A stretch of 64,000 nucleotides of DNA from Leptodontidium sp. MPI-SDFR-AT-0119 (lineage: Eukaryota > Ascomycota > Leotiomycetes > Helotiales > Leptodontidiaceae), in assembly GCA_020726505.1 (NCBI GenBank), contig JAHLEZ010000011.1, forward strand, positions 62,001 through 126,000, read 5' to 3'. Below, piece after piece: positions 1 to 11,390 of the stretch. The notes beneath the pieces were generated by a model. The model was given only the letters and a program-made list of their open reading frames with translations, was not told where the DNA came from and ran no database searches. Both the position numbers and the translations under genes were made by a program. Each line of letters opens with the position of its first letter. Positions within the stretch are counted from its first letter, which is position 1.

Positions 1-1227
1 TACTGATCGACGGGTCTCGGCTAGGAGGGACCGACCCCGCACCTCCCGCAAAACTTTGGTAATTTTGCCGTAGTTTCGCCGTAATTCCGCTTGATAGTCA
101 ACAGGCAAGCTTGTGGCACTTAACGTGAGGTGAGGACGGTCTTCACTGTCAGCAACAACACCAGGTCAGCAGTAGCATCGAACGCAATGCCTTGTTCACA
201 CAGCTCTTCTTAGTAAGGTATCAATATGCTTTGTCTGTAGAAAACCTAACCTCTGTATTCACAGCTTCATCAAGCATGCTAACCTAGATGCTAACAACCG
301 AGGCACGCATCGTCGCGGACGTTGTTGACGTTCCTACCTCCCTCCCTAACCTGAACACTTTCTACGGACCAAAATATCTTACGAGCAGCGATATCGACAC
401 GCATTTCACAGATCTGTGCAGCGCCCCTCGACGGGCATGGTTTTGAGAGGATGACTACCCCAAAAGTCAGAAGCAATTGGCTTTACGAGTCCAATTCCTG
501 GCTGCATCTCCTTGAGACGGCGGTGCACAGCGTGCACGTATGGGGACACACACACACATGAACAGAACGTCACTATCTGGCGAGAGTGGAGAATGGAACG
601 AATAGGAAGATAAAGAATCGAACCTGCAGAGGCCAAGTCCAGAACAGAATGGTGTTACGGTAGGAACAAGGAAGCTTTGGGGACGTGAATTATCAAGACA
701 AGATATGATCATTACATTAGGTGATAGCAGAAATGAGATACAGTAACATGCGCTCGGTACATTCGCGCCACTGGAGCCCGCGCCTTGTGGCCGAAGTCGA
801 AATGGGCCGCTCCCGTTTGGTGCACGACATCTTGGGCAATGACTGAGGAGACGAAGTGACCGAGGAGACAATACTTCCTTGAACCCTCGTATCTTATACA
901 ATACACTGTAAAGTACTAACCAGTAATCAAAGTCCTCTGGCAATACTTCATGGAAGAGATGTACTTGGTAGAGCGAGGAACAGGTTGAACGGCCATTTAA
1001 TTCAACCCTAAATTTCGCGTGACATGTTGATTGCGTGGGCGATATTACTAGCACGTTACATGATCAATAGAAGATTTTAGAAATGAGGAGTAATTATCAA
1101 ACTATTTTGAACTCTTAGGCTCTCCTAGGACCCTTTATGAAATAGAGGCTCTATGAATGGAGGAAAAAAGGAAAAGTGATATGATATTAAAACCTTTCAT
1201 ACATTGTTCATTAACAAGTATTACTTT
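1..1227. other. 3' flank of the NLR, no gene recognised
   Basis: Open stretches exist on both strands but none shows a domain, a signal peptide or a believable exon chain. The last 150 bases are AT-rich and lie just downstream of the minus-strand NLR stop, so they probably contain its 3' UTR. Confidence 0.5.
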
Positions 1228-4200
1228 CTATGCCACAAGCTTTGGCCCTTGTTGAAGCTCAAGAACTGATAACCCCCCTGACGAACGTCCTAAAGCGACA
1301 ATCCCGCCCCATGCGGCTTCACAAGTAGGTCGATAATTAGTAGGTAACCAGAGAAGTTTAGTGGAACCTTCTACTAGCCAGTAGTCAGACACGTGTAAGG
1401 TCGGAAAGTTCTTGCCATCGCGGGAGAAGGCCACTGAGTTGACCCTATTCGTATGGCCCTCGAGTGCTGGTAGCAGCGGCTGTCCCGTGGCCGTGTCCCA
1501 GCGCCGGACGGTCGAATCCCAAGACCCAGACACGATCTGCTTGCCGTCGGGGGAGAAGGCCACTGAGTTGACCCTATTCGTATGGCCCTCGAGTGCTGGT
1601 AGCAGCGGCTGTCCCGTGGCCGTGTCCCAGCGCCGGACGGTCGAATCCCAAGACCCAGACACGATCTGCTTACCGTCGGGGGAGAAGGCCACTGAGGCGA
1701 CCGGACCAGTATGGCCCTTGAGTGCAGGTAGCAGCGGCTGTCCCGTGGCCGCGTCCCAGAGCCGCACCGTCTTATCGCCAGAGCCAGACACGACCTGCTT
1801 ACCGTCGAGTAAGAAGGCGACGGACGTGACCCAGTTAGTGTGGCCCTCGAGCGTCTGCAGCGCCGCTCCCGTGGCCGCGTCCCAGAGCCGCACCATCTTA
1901 TCGTCAGAGCCAGACACGACCTGCTTGCCGTCGGGTGAGAAGGCGACGGACGTGACCGAGTCAGTATGGCCCTCGAGTGTCTGTAACGCCGCTCCTGTGG
2001 CCGCGTCCCAGAGCCGCACTGTTCTGTCGTAAGAGCCCGACACGATCCGCTTGCCATCGGGTGAGAAGGCGACGGACGTGACCCAGTCAGTGTGGCCCTC
2101 GAGCATCTGTAGCGCCGTTTCCGTTGTCGTATCCCAGAGCCGCACCGTCTTATCGTCAGAGCCCGACACGACCTGCTTGCCGTCGGGTGAGAAGGCGACG
2201 GACGTGACCGAGTCAGTGTGGCCCTCGAGTATTTGTAGCGCCGCTCCCGTGGCCGCGTCCCAGAGCCGCACCGTCCTGTCGTTAGAGCCAGACACGACCT
2301 GCTTGCCGTCGGGTGAAAAGGCGACGGACTTGACCCAGTCAGTGTGGCCCTCGAGCGTCTGTAGCGCCGTTTCCGTTGTAGTGTCCCAGAGCCGCACCGT
2401 CTCGTCGTTAGAGCCCGACACGACCTGCTTGCCGTTAGGTGAAAAAGCGACTGACGTAACAGAGTCAGTATGGCCTTTAAACGTTTGCAGCGCCGCTCCC
2501 GTTGTCGCGTCCCAGAGCCGCACCGTCTCGTCGTTAGAGCCAGACACGACCTGCTTGCCGTCGGGTGAGAAAGCGACGGACGTAACAGAGTCAGTATAGC
2601 CCCGAAGTGTCTGTAGCGCGGCTCCTGTGGCCGCGTCCCAGAGCCGTACCGTCCTGTCGTTAGAGCCAGATACGACTTGCTTACCGTCGGGTGAAAAGGC
2701 GACGGACCTGACCCACCCAGTGTGGCCCTTGAGCGTCTGCAGCGCCGCTCCCGTTGTCGCGTCCCAGAGCCGCACCGTCTTATCGTCGGAGCCGGACACG
2801 AGCTGGCTGCCGTCGGGTGAGAAGGTGACGGACCTGACCCAGTTAGTGTGGCCCTCGAGCGTTTGCAGCGCCGCTCCCGTGGCCGCGTCCCAGAGTCGCA
2901 TCGTCTCGTCGCCAGAGCCCGATACGACCTGCTTGCCGTCGGGTGAGAAGGCGATGGACGTGACCGGGTCAGTGTGGCCCTCGAGCGTCTGCAGCGCCGC
3001 GTTCCAGTGTGCTTGCACTTTTGGTTTTAATTGAATCCAATCTGGGATACATCGCTCGAACTCGTTTCGAATAATACTATTTCCTGGCGCAAATACGAGA
3101 GCAGAGCAATATAGTTGTAGGGGTGCCTGTTCAATCGCTAGTCGATTATATAACACAAATCGTTTTGTATCATATATAAATGAATGCCACTTAGGTCTTT
3201 TAGTAGCCTAGGGGCCAATTAGAACTTTCTAAATAATAGACAGATAACTCACCTGACTACGAGTCTCTAAGGCCAAGATTGCCTGAATCCCTTCTGAGAT
3301 CTTGCCCATCCACCCAAGCGCCTCAAGCCAGTGCAGTAAATGAGCCTGTAAAAACCGGTGGGCTTCCTCGCCGTCGTAAACCTGAGAGCCACTCCGTTGC
3401 AGATGCTGGACCCAGTAGAGACATGCGTACTGCACTTCCGCCGGAAGGCATTCCTGTAAACGACTGTAATCAACTTGGCTAGCTTGAGTACCAGGAGCAT
3501 ACATGTCACAAATGTCCTTCTTCAGTGTCTGGGACATGAGTTGTATGCAGCTAGTAGCTACTAGCTGGTGTGCCTCCTTCTCATCTACCCAGTATTCCCC
3601 ACATCGGTCTTTGTTGAGGAGAAAGTCACGAAATGAAGGGTGGTGGAGGCGGAGTAACCCAGCAACATCCTTTGGAACATCTAGGATAGCTTGTAGTCTT
3701 TCAAGAGTCTGCGTAACCTGTATCCCAGAGATGCTAATTACCTTTGCTAGCGAGGTAGCAGGAAGGGGGGAAAATAAGATAATAATGCTTCCAAGAATTC
3801 TTCGCTGCATTGTACGTATCCGCACTTTCTCCGATGGTCTGAAAGTGGTAGGTATAGAGCTTTGAAGTACAGTGATATATATCTGATCGAGATGCTGTTC
3901 CGGCGTGCCTTCGAAGCCAGTGCCTTCAAGAATCTCAGCAAGCCTGTCTTCAGCGAACGCTTCGCCATCTTTTATAAATCGACACGCTGTTGCCGTCCAG
4001 ATGAAAAGTCCACTAGCATGGATAACCAGCAGTCGCAAAGCTTCCTCACCTGGCCATTGAGGTCCAAGAGTCCACTCTCGCCCGATTATCCCTAGATGGT
4101 GTTCTAAGAAAAGAGAGATGTCATGGTTGATAATTGCTGGCTGTATGTCGTGGAGTACGAAGTCCTGGTGTTCGGCTTGTGGGATAGCACGTATGCCGTG

Positions 4201-5634
4201 TCGAATTGGAACTTCAGGTCTGCTTGTCAAAAAGACTCGAAGTCTTATAGTCGTTAACGATCGAGCTTCAGCTAAAAGCTGTAGAATTGTGCGAACGTGG
4301 CCTTCGTTATCACACTCATCAAGGGCATCAATAATAAGTAGATAGGAAGATGAAGATGAGGGCGTGTCTGACTTTACTAACTTTAACGGACGGATGACAA
4401 GCTCGCGCCATTGATCTAAAAGAGATAGATTCGCAATATCGCTTCGCTCCCTCACAGCATCACAGATATGTGCTTGGAGAAATGGCACAGCATCCCCGAG
4501 CTGTACGGCAAGACTTGTGAAGAGCTTGCCGGCATGGCTTACGTCTCTGCCGCCCCTTGAGAAGAAGAAGCTGGCTCCAAGACGCTTCTGCTCACTGTAT
4601 CTACGGGCGACGGTGCGAGAGATTGTTGACTTTCCCGTCCCAGCTAGGCCGCTCAGCCAGAAGATACATCGCTTATCTTGTCCATCTTTTCCATCAGCCC
4701 AGTCATATATCTCTTGTAAAAGGTCAACGCGCGTGTTAGGGAGGCAGGCAGGTTCGCCTTGGCGGTCGTATGCGTTAAAAGGTGCCTCATTAGCATACGG
4801 TAGGTGACGAAGTAGGTCTTTCTTAGAGCCTGCATTACTGGTTAGCGCTAGTCTTATCAGATGCGTTAGGCATTAATCGTAAGGATAGGACATACCCTTC
4901 AAAGGTTTATCGATTGCCTCCCGGAGTCGCTGAAACGCCTTGACTTCTCCTTCGCCATAAAGAAGTGGCATTTGGACATCGAAAATGCCAAAGAGCGAAT
5001 ATGCCTTGTCTTCTCCGCGTGTAGTTTGTCGGCTTTTTGCCCACGAGAATCGTTCATCAACGTCGAATTGGGAGAGAGCGTATTCTCGAAGCGCCGTGGC
5101 AGGGATTCCCGTAATCTCGTGGATTTGTTGCTATAGAGTTCTCTTGTTACCTAGACTTTTGCCTTCCCGGGAATAGAATTCAACTGATCTTGGAGCAAGG
5201 AGTTCCTGTAAGGTCCAGCCTCGTGTAAACCATTTGCTTGCTCGGAAAGCAGATTCCCAAGTACACTCGGCAAACGTATCGCTTGCTTTCCGCTTCAGTG
5301 TCGAAACATCCGATAAATAGACGTAGCATTTAGCTGCTTTCTTATACCAGCGAAACATCGAGTTAATAGCTTCTGAAAGCTCAGCGCTGCTCGATTTGTC
5401 GATACAGCATGTGTCTAACCAAAAGTATTCCAATCCATCACGCCTCGCCTGTTCTCCGCAGAAGTGTATCTTGCCGTAGCCAGCCTTGACTTTACTCGTG
5501 CCATCTGTCAGATCCTTGAAAGTAACCTCCTCCGTTCCCCATTTATGCGAAAGTATAGCATACTCGGGTATGTTGTCTTCAAAGAACTCGATCAGGCTAA
5601 AATCGCCATCGTTGTTGTACTGTAGCAAACGCAT
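1228..5634 (-). pseudogene. HET-NACHT-WD40 (HNWD-type) NLR with an in-frame TAG
   Basis: STAND-class immune receptor of the fungal heterokaryon-incompatibility type (HET-E/HET-D/HET-R architecture). Exons: 5634-4896, 4847-3253, 3207-1228; introns of 48 and 45 nt. Together they give a frame of about 1437 codons. Residues 1-240 form a HET domain (AILSHKWG, DTCCIDK, RGWTLQELLAP, then TRGEDKAYSLFGIF). A NACHT NTPase follows: Walker A GLAGTGKST near residue 313 (positions 4624-4650), Walker B LLIIDALDECD, and FLTSRPEVP. From about residue 855 there are 12 full WD40 repeats of 42-43 residues plus a degenerate thirteenth. The frame is open throughout except for TAG at 5131-5133 (codon 168). HET homology continues in the same frame after it, so this is a point interruption and not an intron; the only AG-ended candidate intron there is 20 nt. 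It may be a null allele, a pseudogene or a read-through stop. Translation could also restart downstream without the HET domain. Confidence 0.88.
1412..2998 (-). repeat. WD40-coding minisatellite, 126/129-bp units
   Basis: Twelve to thirteen tandem units, one WD40 repeat each. Most are 126 bp; the distal ones are 129 bp and carry the QPLLPAL end. Two neighbouring units, starting at 1424 and 1553, are identical for about 119 bases. Most changes between units fall at a few residues: after GHT, before and after the Asp in SGSxDxT, and in DAATGA/DTTTET. This pattern is known in HNWD genes, where unequal exchange homogenises the repeats and selection diversifies the binding face. Confidence 0.9.
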
Positions 5635-6864
5635 TATTCGACTAGGTTCTAGGATCGCAGGAGGAAGGGTTCTCGGTAGCTGCTGAGCCGTCGAAATAGC
5701 ATAGATGTGGAGTACTGTAAGGTGAAGGTTCGAGAAGACGTCGCGTTAAGGCTAGCGCCTTCAGCTGAGCGGCAGCTGAGCGGCAACGACATCGTCGAGC
5801 ATCACCACAGCGCGGAAGGCCTGCCAATTGCACGGGCTTACCGCAGAAACTCGGGAAGTCATAGGGATAGGATGTAAGATATTCGAAGCCACTCTCGATT
5901 AACTGATATTTGTTCTTCAATTTTGTCTGTCCTGAAGTTCGGGGAGAGCGCGGGGTCGTTTTGCCCTAACCAAATCTCGTTAGTCGCTCCGAGTCGAGGT
6001 ACTGTCCCGCAGAGCGACCTTTGTTTGAATTTGCGATCTACAGCAGCCATAAAACTGATAACGATTTCCAACTTGGGAGTAAGGATTTAACAATCGGATA
6101 AGACCTTTTCATAAGTATTAGGAATAATAAGAGGTTGATAACGGAGCTATAGTGAAAGAACTCTCTTGCGTCATGAAAGGAGGCTGCCTGCAGATTAGGC
6201 ATAAGGGCGACGACACGAATGTAATTATTTGATAAGAGGGGTTCAAGAGGTTTAAGAGTAGCCACATAGTACGGCTTACATAAAATTATAAGTTGTTTCG
6301 ATGTGTGTATAGAGTTTAACTTACTCAAAGCCAAAGTACCCCTCAATTTTCTCGGCACGGAGGGTTTCTCGCTACGCAGGGACAGACGTTACTTCCTTGT
6401 CCTTTTCTGATATGTATGATTCATTCATGCCCGAGTGTCGATTCGGCAACCGTGAACAAGAGCTTTCTTGATGCAGGGGACAGACAAAATGTGGCTCCAA
6501 TAGGAACTATCTTTGTGATGACCTTCAAATAGAATGATACAGTCTTTGATTTCAATGCTAACAATGCTAAGAAATTTGCAATCCTATAGCGATATTTCAT
6601 CTAGGCCAAAGAATACAGGCTTCTTGTTGAGGCCACAATTGCCAAGCCAGCACCAGAATTTCATGCTGAAGCTTCGAGTCCAGAATGGGATGCGCAAAGA
6701 AGTCAATTGGGAGTCCTGCGGTGCCATATCCGGTGAGCAATACAGTGTTGAAAAGACCTGCGACTACAAAGCTGGTTGATAAGTGGGCAGTCCCACCCAC
6801 GGCAGAACACGAAATGCAAGTCAGTTAATTTGATCGCTTCTGATCTTGAAATATCCATGTCAGC
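5635..6864. other. Upstream of NLR, no gene recognised
   Basis: Probable promoter of the NLR followed by AT-rich sequence. A short tandem duplication of an 11-bp unit (agctgagcggc) lies near 5763-5785. No convincing coding segment was found on either strand. Confidence 0.5.
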
Positions 6865-7187
6865 CAGGGTTACGAATATGTTGTGGGCGAGGCACGGAGT
6901 CCCAACGCAAGTCTAACCTGACTAGACTCGAGCCGAGTTCAAAACAATCGACTGGAGAATCAAATTTCTACTTAATGTCTACTTGTGAATACATGTGACT
7001 ACAAATATTCACTTACAAAAGTAAATATAATTCAAATATATAGTTGAGCACGAGTCACTCATACTGTAACCCGATCTTGCTTCTGACTTCTTGAGTTGGA
7101 ATAATGTCGAGATTGTTGACTCGAACTCGGCCCGAGTTTGCCAAGAATGATTCAAACTCGACTTGGGTTTGGACTTGCCTAACCCTG
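6865..7187. repeat. Possible degenerate hAT-like MITE
   Basis: The right edge ends in ...GGACTTGCCTAACCCTG, which read inward starts CAGGGTTAGGCAAGTCC, a hAT-like terminus. On the left side CAGGGTTA occurs at 6865, and a GCAAGTC plus CTCGAGCCGAGTT block sits about 40 bp further in, resembling the right arm. The arms match only in patches and I find no clear 8-bp target duplication, so boundaries are uncertain. Confidence 0.3.
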
Positions 7188-8225
7188 TGAGAACAGACTG
7201 CGAAAGAGCCTTGCAGAAAGACTAAAATGATTTTAAATACACTTTGTTTACTTGTAACTTCATGGTATGGGGTAATGTCCTGATGCTCTTCGAGGATTTG
7301 ATACATTATGAAGCAAGCAAGTAAACAAAGAATAATAAAATACATTTATAAAAATTAATGATAGTGGGTATTTGTGATGAAGATTATCTACTGTAATAAT
7401 TAAAGTGAATTCTGCAGAGCTAACAGCTTGGGCTCAGACGACTCGAATCTTCTCTAGGTCTTTCAGGGGCTCGCTTGGGGTAATCACATAGTGACGCGGC
7501 TCATTCGCAACCACTTGAAGAATCGACAAATCACAACACCACGTTTTGTTTCTTCGATTACAGCCAATGATATCCGCCCCATATGCTGACGAGTGTCATC
7601 ATTGGCCTGCCGGTTAATATCCAACACCAGCCTCCTTGCAACTTGAGCATTGTTGAAAAACTCCGAGCCAAGACTTAAGCTTCTCCATTCAGAACATAAG
7701 CGATGTACGCGTCGTTCCCTCCACAGTCTCCACTCTCGCGTCCACCTTCTAACTTTGCCTTGGACAAAGCTTCAGCGGTCTTTGCGTCTGAAGTCATGAA
7801 ACATACAAGATGCTTGTTAGCATGGCCACAATTGCCAGCGTACTCGTCAGCCACGATAGGTGTCTCCACATTTGTACTTGCGGAGGCTCAGGGGACAGCA
7901 AATGCCAAGTTGCACTTGAATAAAGGACCAATTAGATGAATTCTATTTCGAAATACTTGGATGCTGGCTGGGGCCGCTGACGAAAAGTGCGGAGGATGAG
8001 AACGAGGTACGAACTTCATGATGTGGACATCAATTTGGTTGTAAATAACAGAACTGGGAGAAGAGTATAAGTATACTATCATGTTGCTCCAAAAGAAACT
8101 TCCTTCTTCACCCTCATCCTCCCTCTCATCCTCATCTCTACCCTCATCTTTCTCTCTTTCATCCTCAACCACTTTCATTTCTGAGAATTTCATTCTTTCA
8201 GTCCAAACTCGTCTAACCTTTCAAA
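7188..8225. other. Gene-poor stretch; possible small Cys-containing exon on minus
   Basis: A minus-strand open segment at about 7675-7890 reads GNCGHANKHLVCFMTS ... SGDCGGNDAYIAYVLNGEA and stops. Its composition could fit the last exon of a small secreted protein, but no start, signal peptide or acceptor could be fixed. The final 130 bases are CT-rich, as is common just upstream of fungal start codons, and a TATAAG motif at 8066 may serve the dioxygenase-like gene. Confidence 0.3.
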
Positions 8226-9490
8226 ATGGTGTACTTTTCTAAGCTTGCTGGTGTTGTTGCGGCAGTTTGCATCGCGAGCACCGTCGTCGCACATCCAGGC
8301 GAACACCATGATCATGCCGAGATCAAACGCCAAGTCAAAGCTCGCGACCAAATGGCATCCGCTGCCAAGAGATCTCTTGATACATGCTCCAGCTCACTGA
8401 AGCACCGCGAGCTCAATGCTCGCTCTCTTGCTCGTCGTGCCGAGGTTGTCCGCGACATTCGTCAGAAGCGCAGCATCACCACCAGTAAGTATCAATCACC
8501 TGATTTAGCCTACTTCGACCTATACTAATGTTAAATTTTTAGAGTCGAAGAAGTTCCGCCGAGATCTTGCAACTCTGGAAGCCTTCGAGGCTGTCGAGCA
8601 CAACATGACTGGAGTGTATGACTATACTTCGGCAACTCCAGAGTCCACCGTCTTCGCTGCAAATACCAGTTGCATCTTGTCGCCAGAGAATACTGACGGG
8701 CCATACTACGTCACTGGCGAGTTCATCCGTAAGAATGTTACCGAGGGAGAGCCTGGGATCCCGCTTTACCTGGAGGTTCAATATATTGATATCACAACCT
8801 GCGAGCCTGTTCCCGAAGTTTATGTTGATATCTGGAACTGCAACTCTACTGGATATTACAGGTACGTTGTGAGTCTCCCAGCTTGTGAAAGCAGTACTAA
8901 CAAGAGGTAGTGGAGTTGTTGCAACAGGTAACGAGGTCGGATGGGACACAACCTTCCTGCGCGGGATTCAAGCAACCGACGATGACGGAGTTGCATCCTT
9001 CGAAACTATTTTCCCTGGACACTACGATGGCCGTGCGATCCACACTCATCTTCTTTCGCACAACAACGTAACCGTCATGGCGAATGGAACCATCCAAGGC
9101 GGATCAGTCTCCCACATTGGACAGTTGTTCTACCAAGAGGAACTTCGATCTGCTGTCGAAGCCACTTATCCATACAACACCAATACCCAAGCGATCACTT
9201 CGAATGCAGATGATATGTGGTCGATCGTCCAAGCTGAGAACGACTACGATCCTTTCCCAGAGTATCTTTACCTCGGAGATAGTATTGAGGATGGATTATT
9301 CGCTTGGATTCAGATTGGTATCAATGTGACTGCCGATCAGTCATCGTCATCCTACTACGCTGTTGCTGCTACCTTACAGGCCGACGGCGGACACCAGAAC
9401 ACCGACAGCACTTTTGTTGGTGGAGGCAGCGGTGGTGGCGGAGACTTCAACGGAACCGCACCAGCCAACGGCACTGCACCGCCATCTTAG
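8226..9490 (+). CDS. Secreted intradiol ring-cleavage dioxygenase-like protein
   Basis: Exons 8226-8484, 8543-8861 and 8911-9490 (introns 58 and 49 nt) give 385 aa. A hydrophobic signal peptide covers about residues 1-20, followed by a His-rich HPGEHHDH stretch. The core matches fungal extracellular intradiol dioxygenases: TDGPYYV, GYYSG and GRAIHTH supply the expected Tyr, Tyr, His, His iron ligands (about Y142, Y192, H237, H239). Several NxT/NxS glycosylation sites and a Gly/Asn/Thr-rich tail at the C-terminus agree with secretion. Family members open catechol-type rings using non-haem Fe(III), and fungal secreted forms are linked to lignin-derived aromatics or plant phenolics. The substrate cannot be read from sequence. 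The gene stands alone, with no ring-cleavage pathway neighbours. Confidence 0.9.
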
Positions 9491-10102
9491 AGAACTCCAG
9501 TACTGGCCAGTTTTGAATCCAAGGGGAAGGAGAAGGGGTTGGAAAATTGGGTTTGGGTTGGATTGCGAGTCCTATACCCAGCGGCTTTTGAGTCTACTGT
9601 ATTATAGTTTTGCGAACACTTGCACAGATGTAGCCTTCGTTTATTACAACTGTTCGGTCGACCCCATGAAATATCTTCTGTGTTCTTGCTCTTGAAGTGT
9701 TCGATTGCCATGAAATTTGGAAAGTGACACTGCTTCCCAGTTTGCAAATATCTCAACCTACCATCCTCAAACTTTGCCCCCCTCACTCAAGACCTTGAGT
9801 ATCTTCAGCGATTTGCTGAGTTCGTCATCTTCATCATCTCCCCCAGCATTCATTCCTCTCTTTCCAATTTCTATCGTTTCCCCACCAAACCGTAGAAGTT
9901 GGAGGAACGATAATGTAAACTTGGCGATTCCAGTAGATTAGGGAACGCCATCCGTTCTAGCAGAGGTGGAGTTTCTATTGCTGTGCAACCACTAGGAACC
10001 TGCTCCATCGATTTGTAGGACTGCAGTAGACCATGCCCGAACTTTATCTACGTCTCGACTTTTGGGCGATATGGCGATGTTCGTGATCTGATGCGTTGTT
10101 TA
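9491..10102. other. Intergenic, no gene recognised
   Basis: 3' flank of the dioxygenase-like gene followed by unassigned sequence up to the MITE. Nothing coding is supported. Confidence 0.5.
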
Positions 10103-10584
10103 TGTGGAAACAGTGTGACAAATTTCTACTCTAATACTCAAGTAGTTACTTGAGTAGTAGAGTAGAGTAGAGTAGAATTAGAGTAGTCCATTTTTTGACT
10201 ACTCTAGAAGTAGTAGAGTAGTAAACCTGTTTAATAAAGACGTTTAGATTTAAACTAACATTAAATTATAATATGATTAGCAAGATACTTTACTTATAAA
10301 CTACTTAGTTATAAAGTTATTTTATATATTTTTCTCTAGGTACGTGTTCATACTCGAAGGTTTTACGCAAGACAAGCTAAAGCTAAGCTACTTTTAGGTA
10401 ATGCTCTCGCTTTCTAGTCTGATTTCAGCTAGATTAAGGTTACGTAACTACTACTTGAGTACTACTCTAGAGTAGTAGAGTAGAGTAGAGTAGAGTTAGA
10501 GTAGTAGATTATTTATACTAGAGTAGAGTAGAGTAGCGTCTACTACTCTACTCTACTCTACTCATTTGTCACACTGTGTGGAAA
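10103..10584. mobile_element. Non-autonomous hAT element (MITE), 466 bp
   Basis: The element spans 10111-10576. It has a perfect 13-bp terminal inverted repeat (CAGTGTGACAAAT at the left, its complement at 10564-10576). Both sides are flanked by the same 8-bp target duplication TGTGGAAA (10103-10110 and 10577-10584). An 8-bp TSD and CAG-type ends are the hAT signature. Inside each end are many copies of GTAGA/CTACTC motifs (subterminal repeats), and the centre is AT-rich. There is no transposase coding capacity. Confidence 0.93.
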
Positions 10585-11390
10585 TATAGGGCCGAGACTT
10601 CAAGGCAGCTCAGTAGAACTAGCTCCGAGACTGGAGGACGGTAGCTTTACTGTGAAGTAAGAAAATAATTCTGCATATATATGCATTTATTTGAGCTTGT
10701 GGCTTGATCTTGAGCCGATCAAGAGATCTCACCTAGAAGCCATTTGCTATCAGTTTGCGTTGGTCCAAAACATTCTGGAATAAGCGTTCCAAACCTGGTT
10801 GTCAATCAACAAAAGGAATAGACTTAAAAATGAAATGAGAATGAAATGAACCAGAAACCCCTCGAACAGCTCCTCAACATCGAGCCTTCCAATTTCCTTC
10901 CTCATCAGGATTCTGGTCACGTGAGCCTACCAGAATGATTTGCCCGCAGTGAAGCAAAAGTCCCCCATCTTCATCAATGCAACGTAACCTCATCACCTCC
11001 AACATGCTAGTGGCCGTTCGGCGATAGTTCACAAGCTCAATTACGCGTGAATATCGCGAAGCTCGGAAATATTCCGCAGATTCCACATAGAGCGCTTAAT
11101 TCAAGTGGCGTCGCGAAGCTTGCTTCACGTCCTCCCCTCCAGATGGATGACATCGAAGAGCCCGAAGACTTGTCAGAGTATTCATTTACCTACAAGCAAA
11201 TTGAGTGCGTCGGTTCCGCATGGAAGTCACTGGGGAATGAACTTCCCTTTCTTTTTTGCAAGTCCCGTGTTTATGGTAGATGGGTATATTTGATTCTACA
11301 CACTATTCTTATCCGTCTATTTTGAGGGAAACCAACCGTCTCTTACCTAGAGACAACAGCCAACACCAGTCTATTCTACATATTAACAGA
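10585..11390. other. Intergenic, no gene recognised
   Basis: No domain-bearing frame was found. The right part is the 3' flank of the minus-strand permease. Confidence 0.5.

Noticed and set aside
467..1054. 195-codon minus-strand frame near the window start
   Set aside because: No domain, odd composition and overlap with other equally open frames; no promoter or splice support.
1412..2998. Regular direct repeats resembling a CRISPR-like or tandem array
   Set aside because: The unit length equals one WD40 repeat and the sense strand translates as canonical WD40 throughout.
1412..3034. Several long plus-strand open frames opposite the WD40 array
   Set aside because: They are antisense readings of the 126-bp coding repeat; a repeat without stops on the other strand gives long open frames automatically.
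5134..5153. A 20-nt GT...AG segment that would remove the TAG of the NLR
   Set aside because: It is far below the minimum intron length and its removal would delete well-conserved HET residues and shift the frame.
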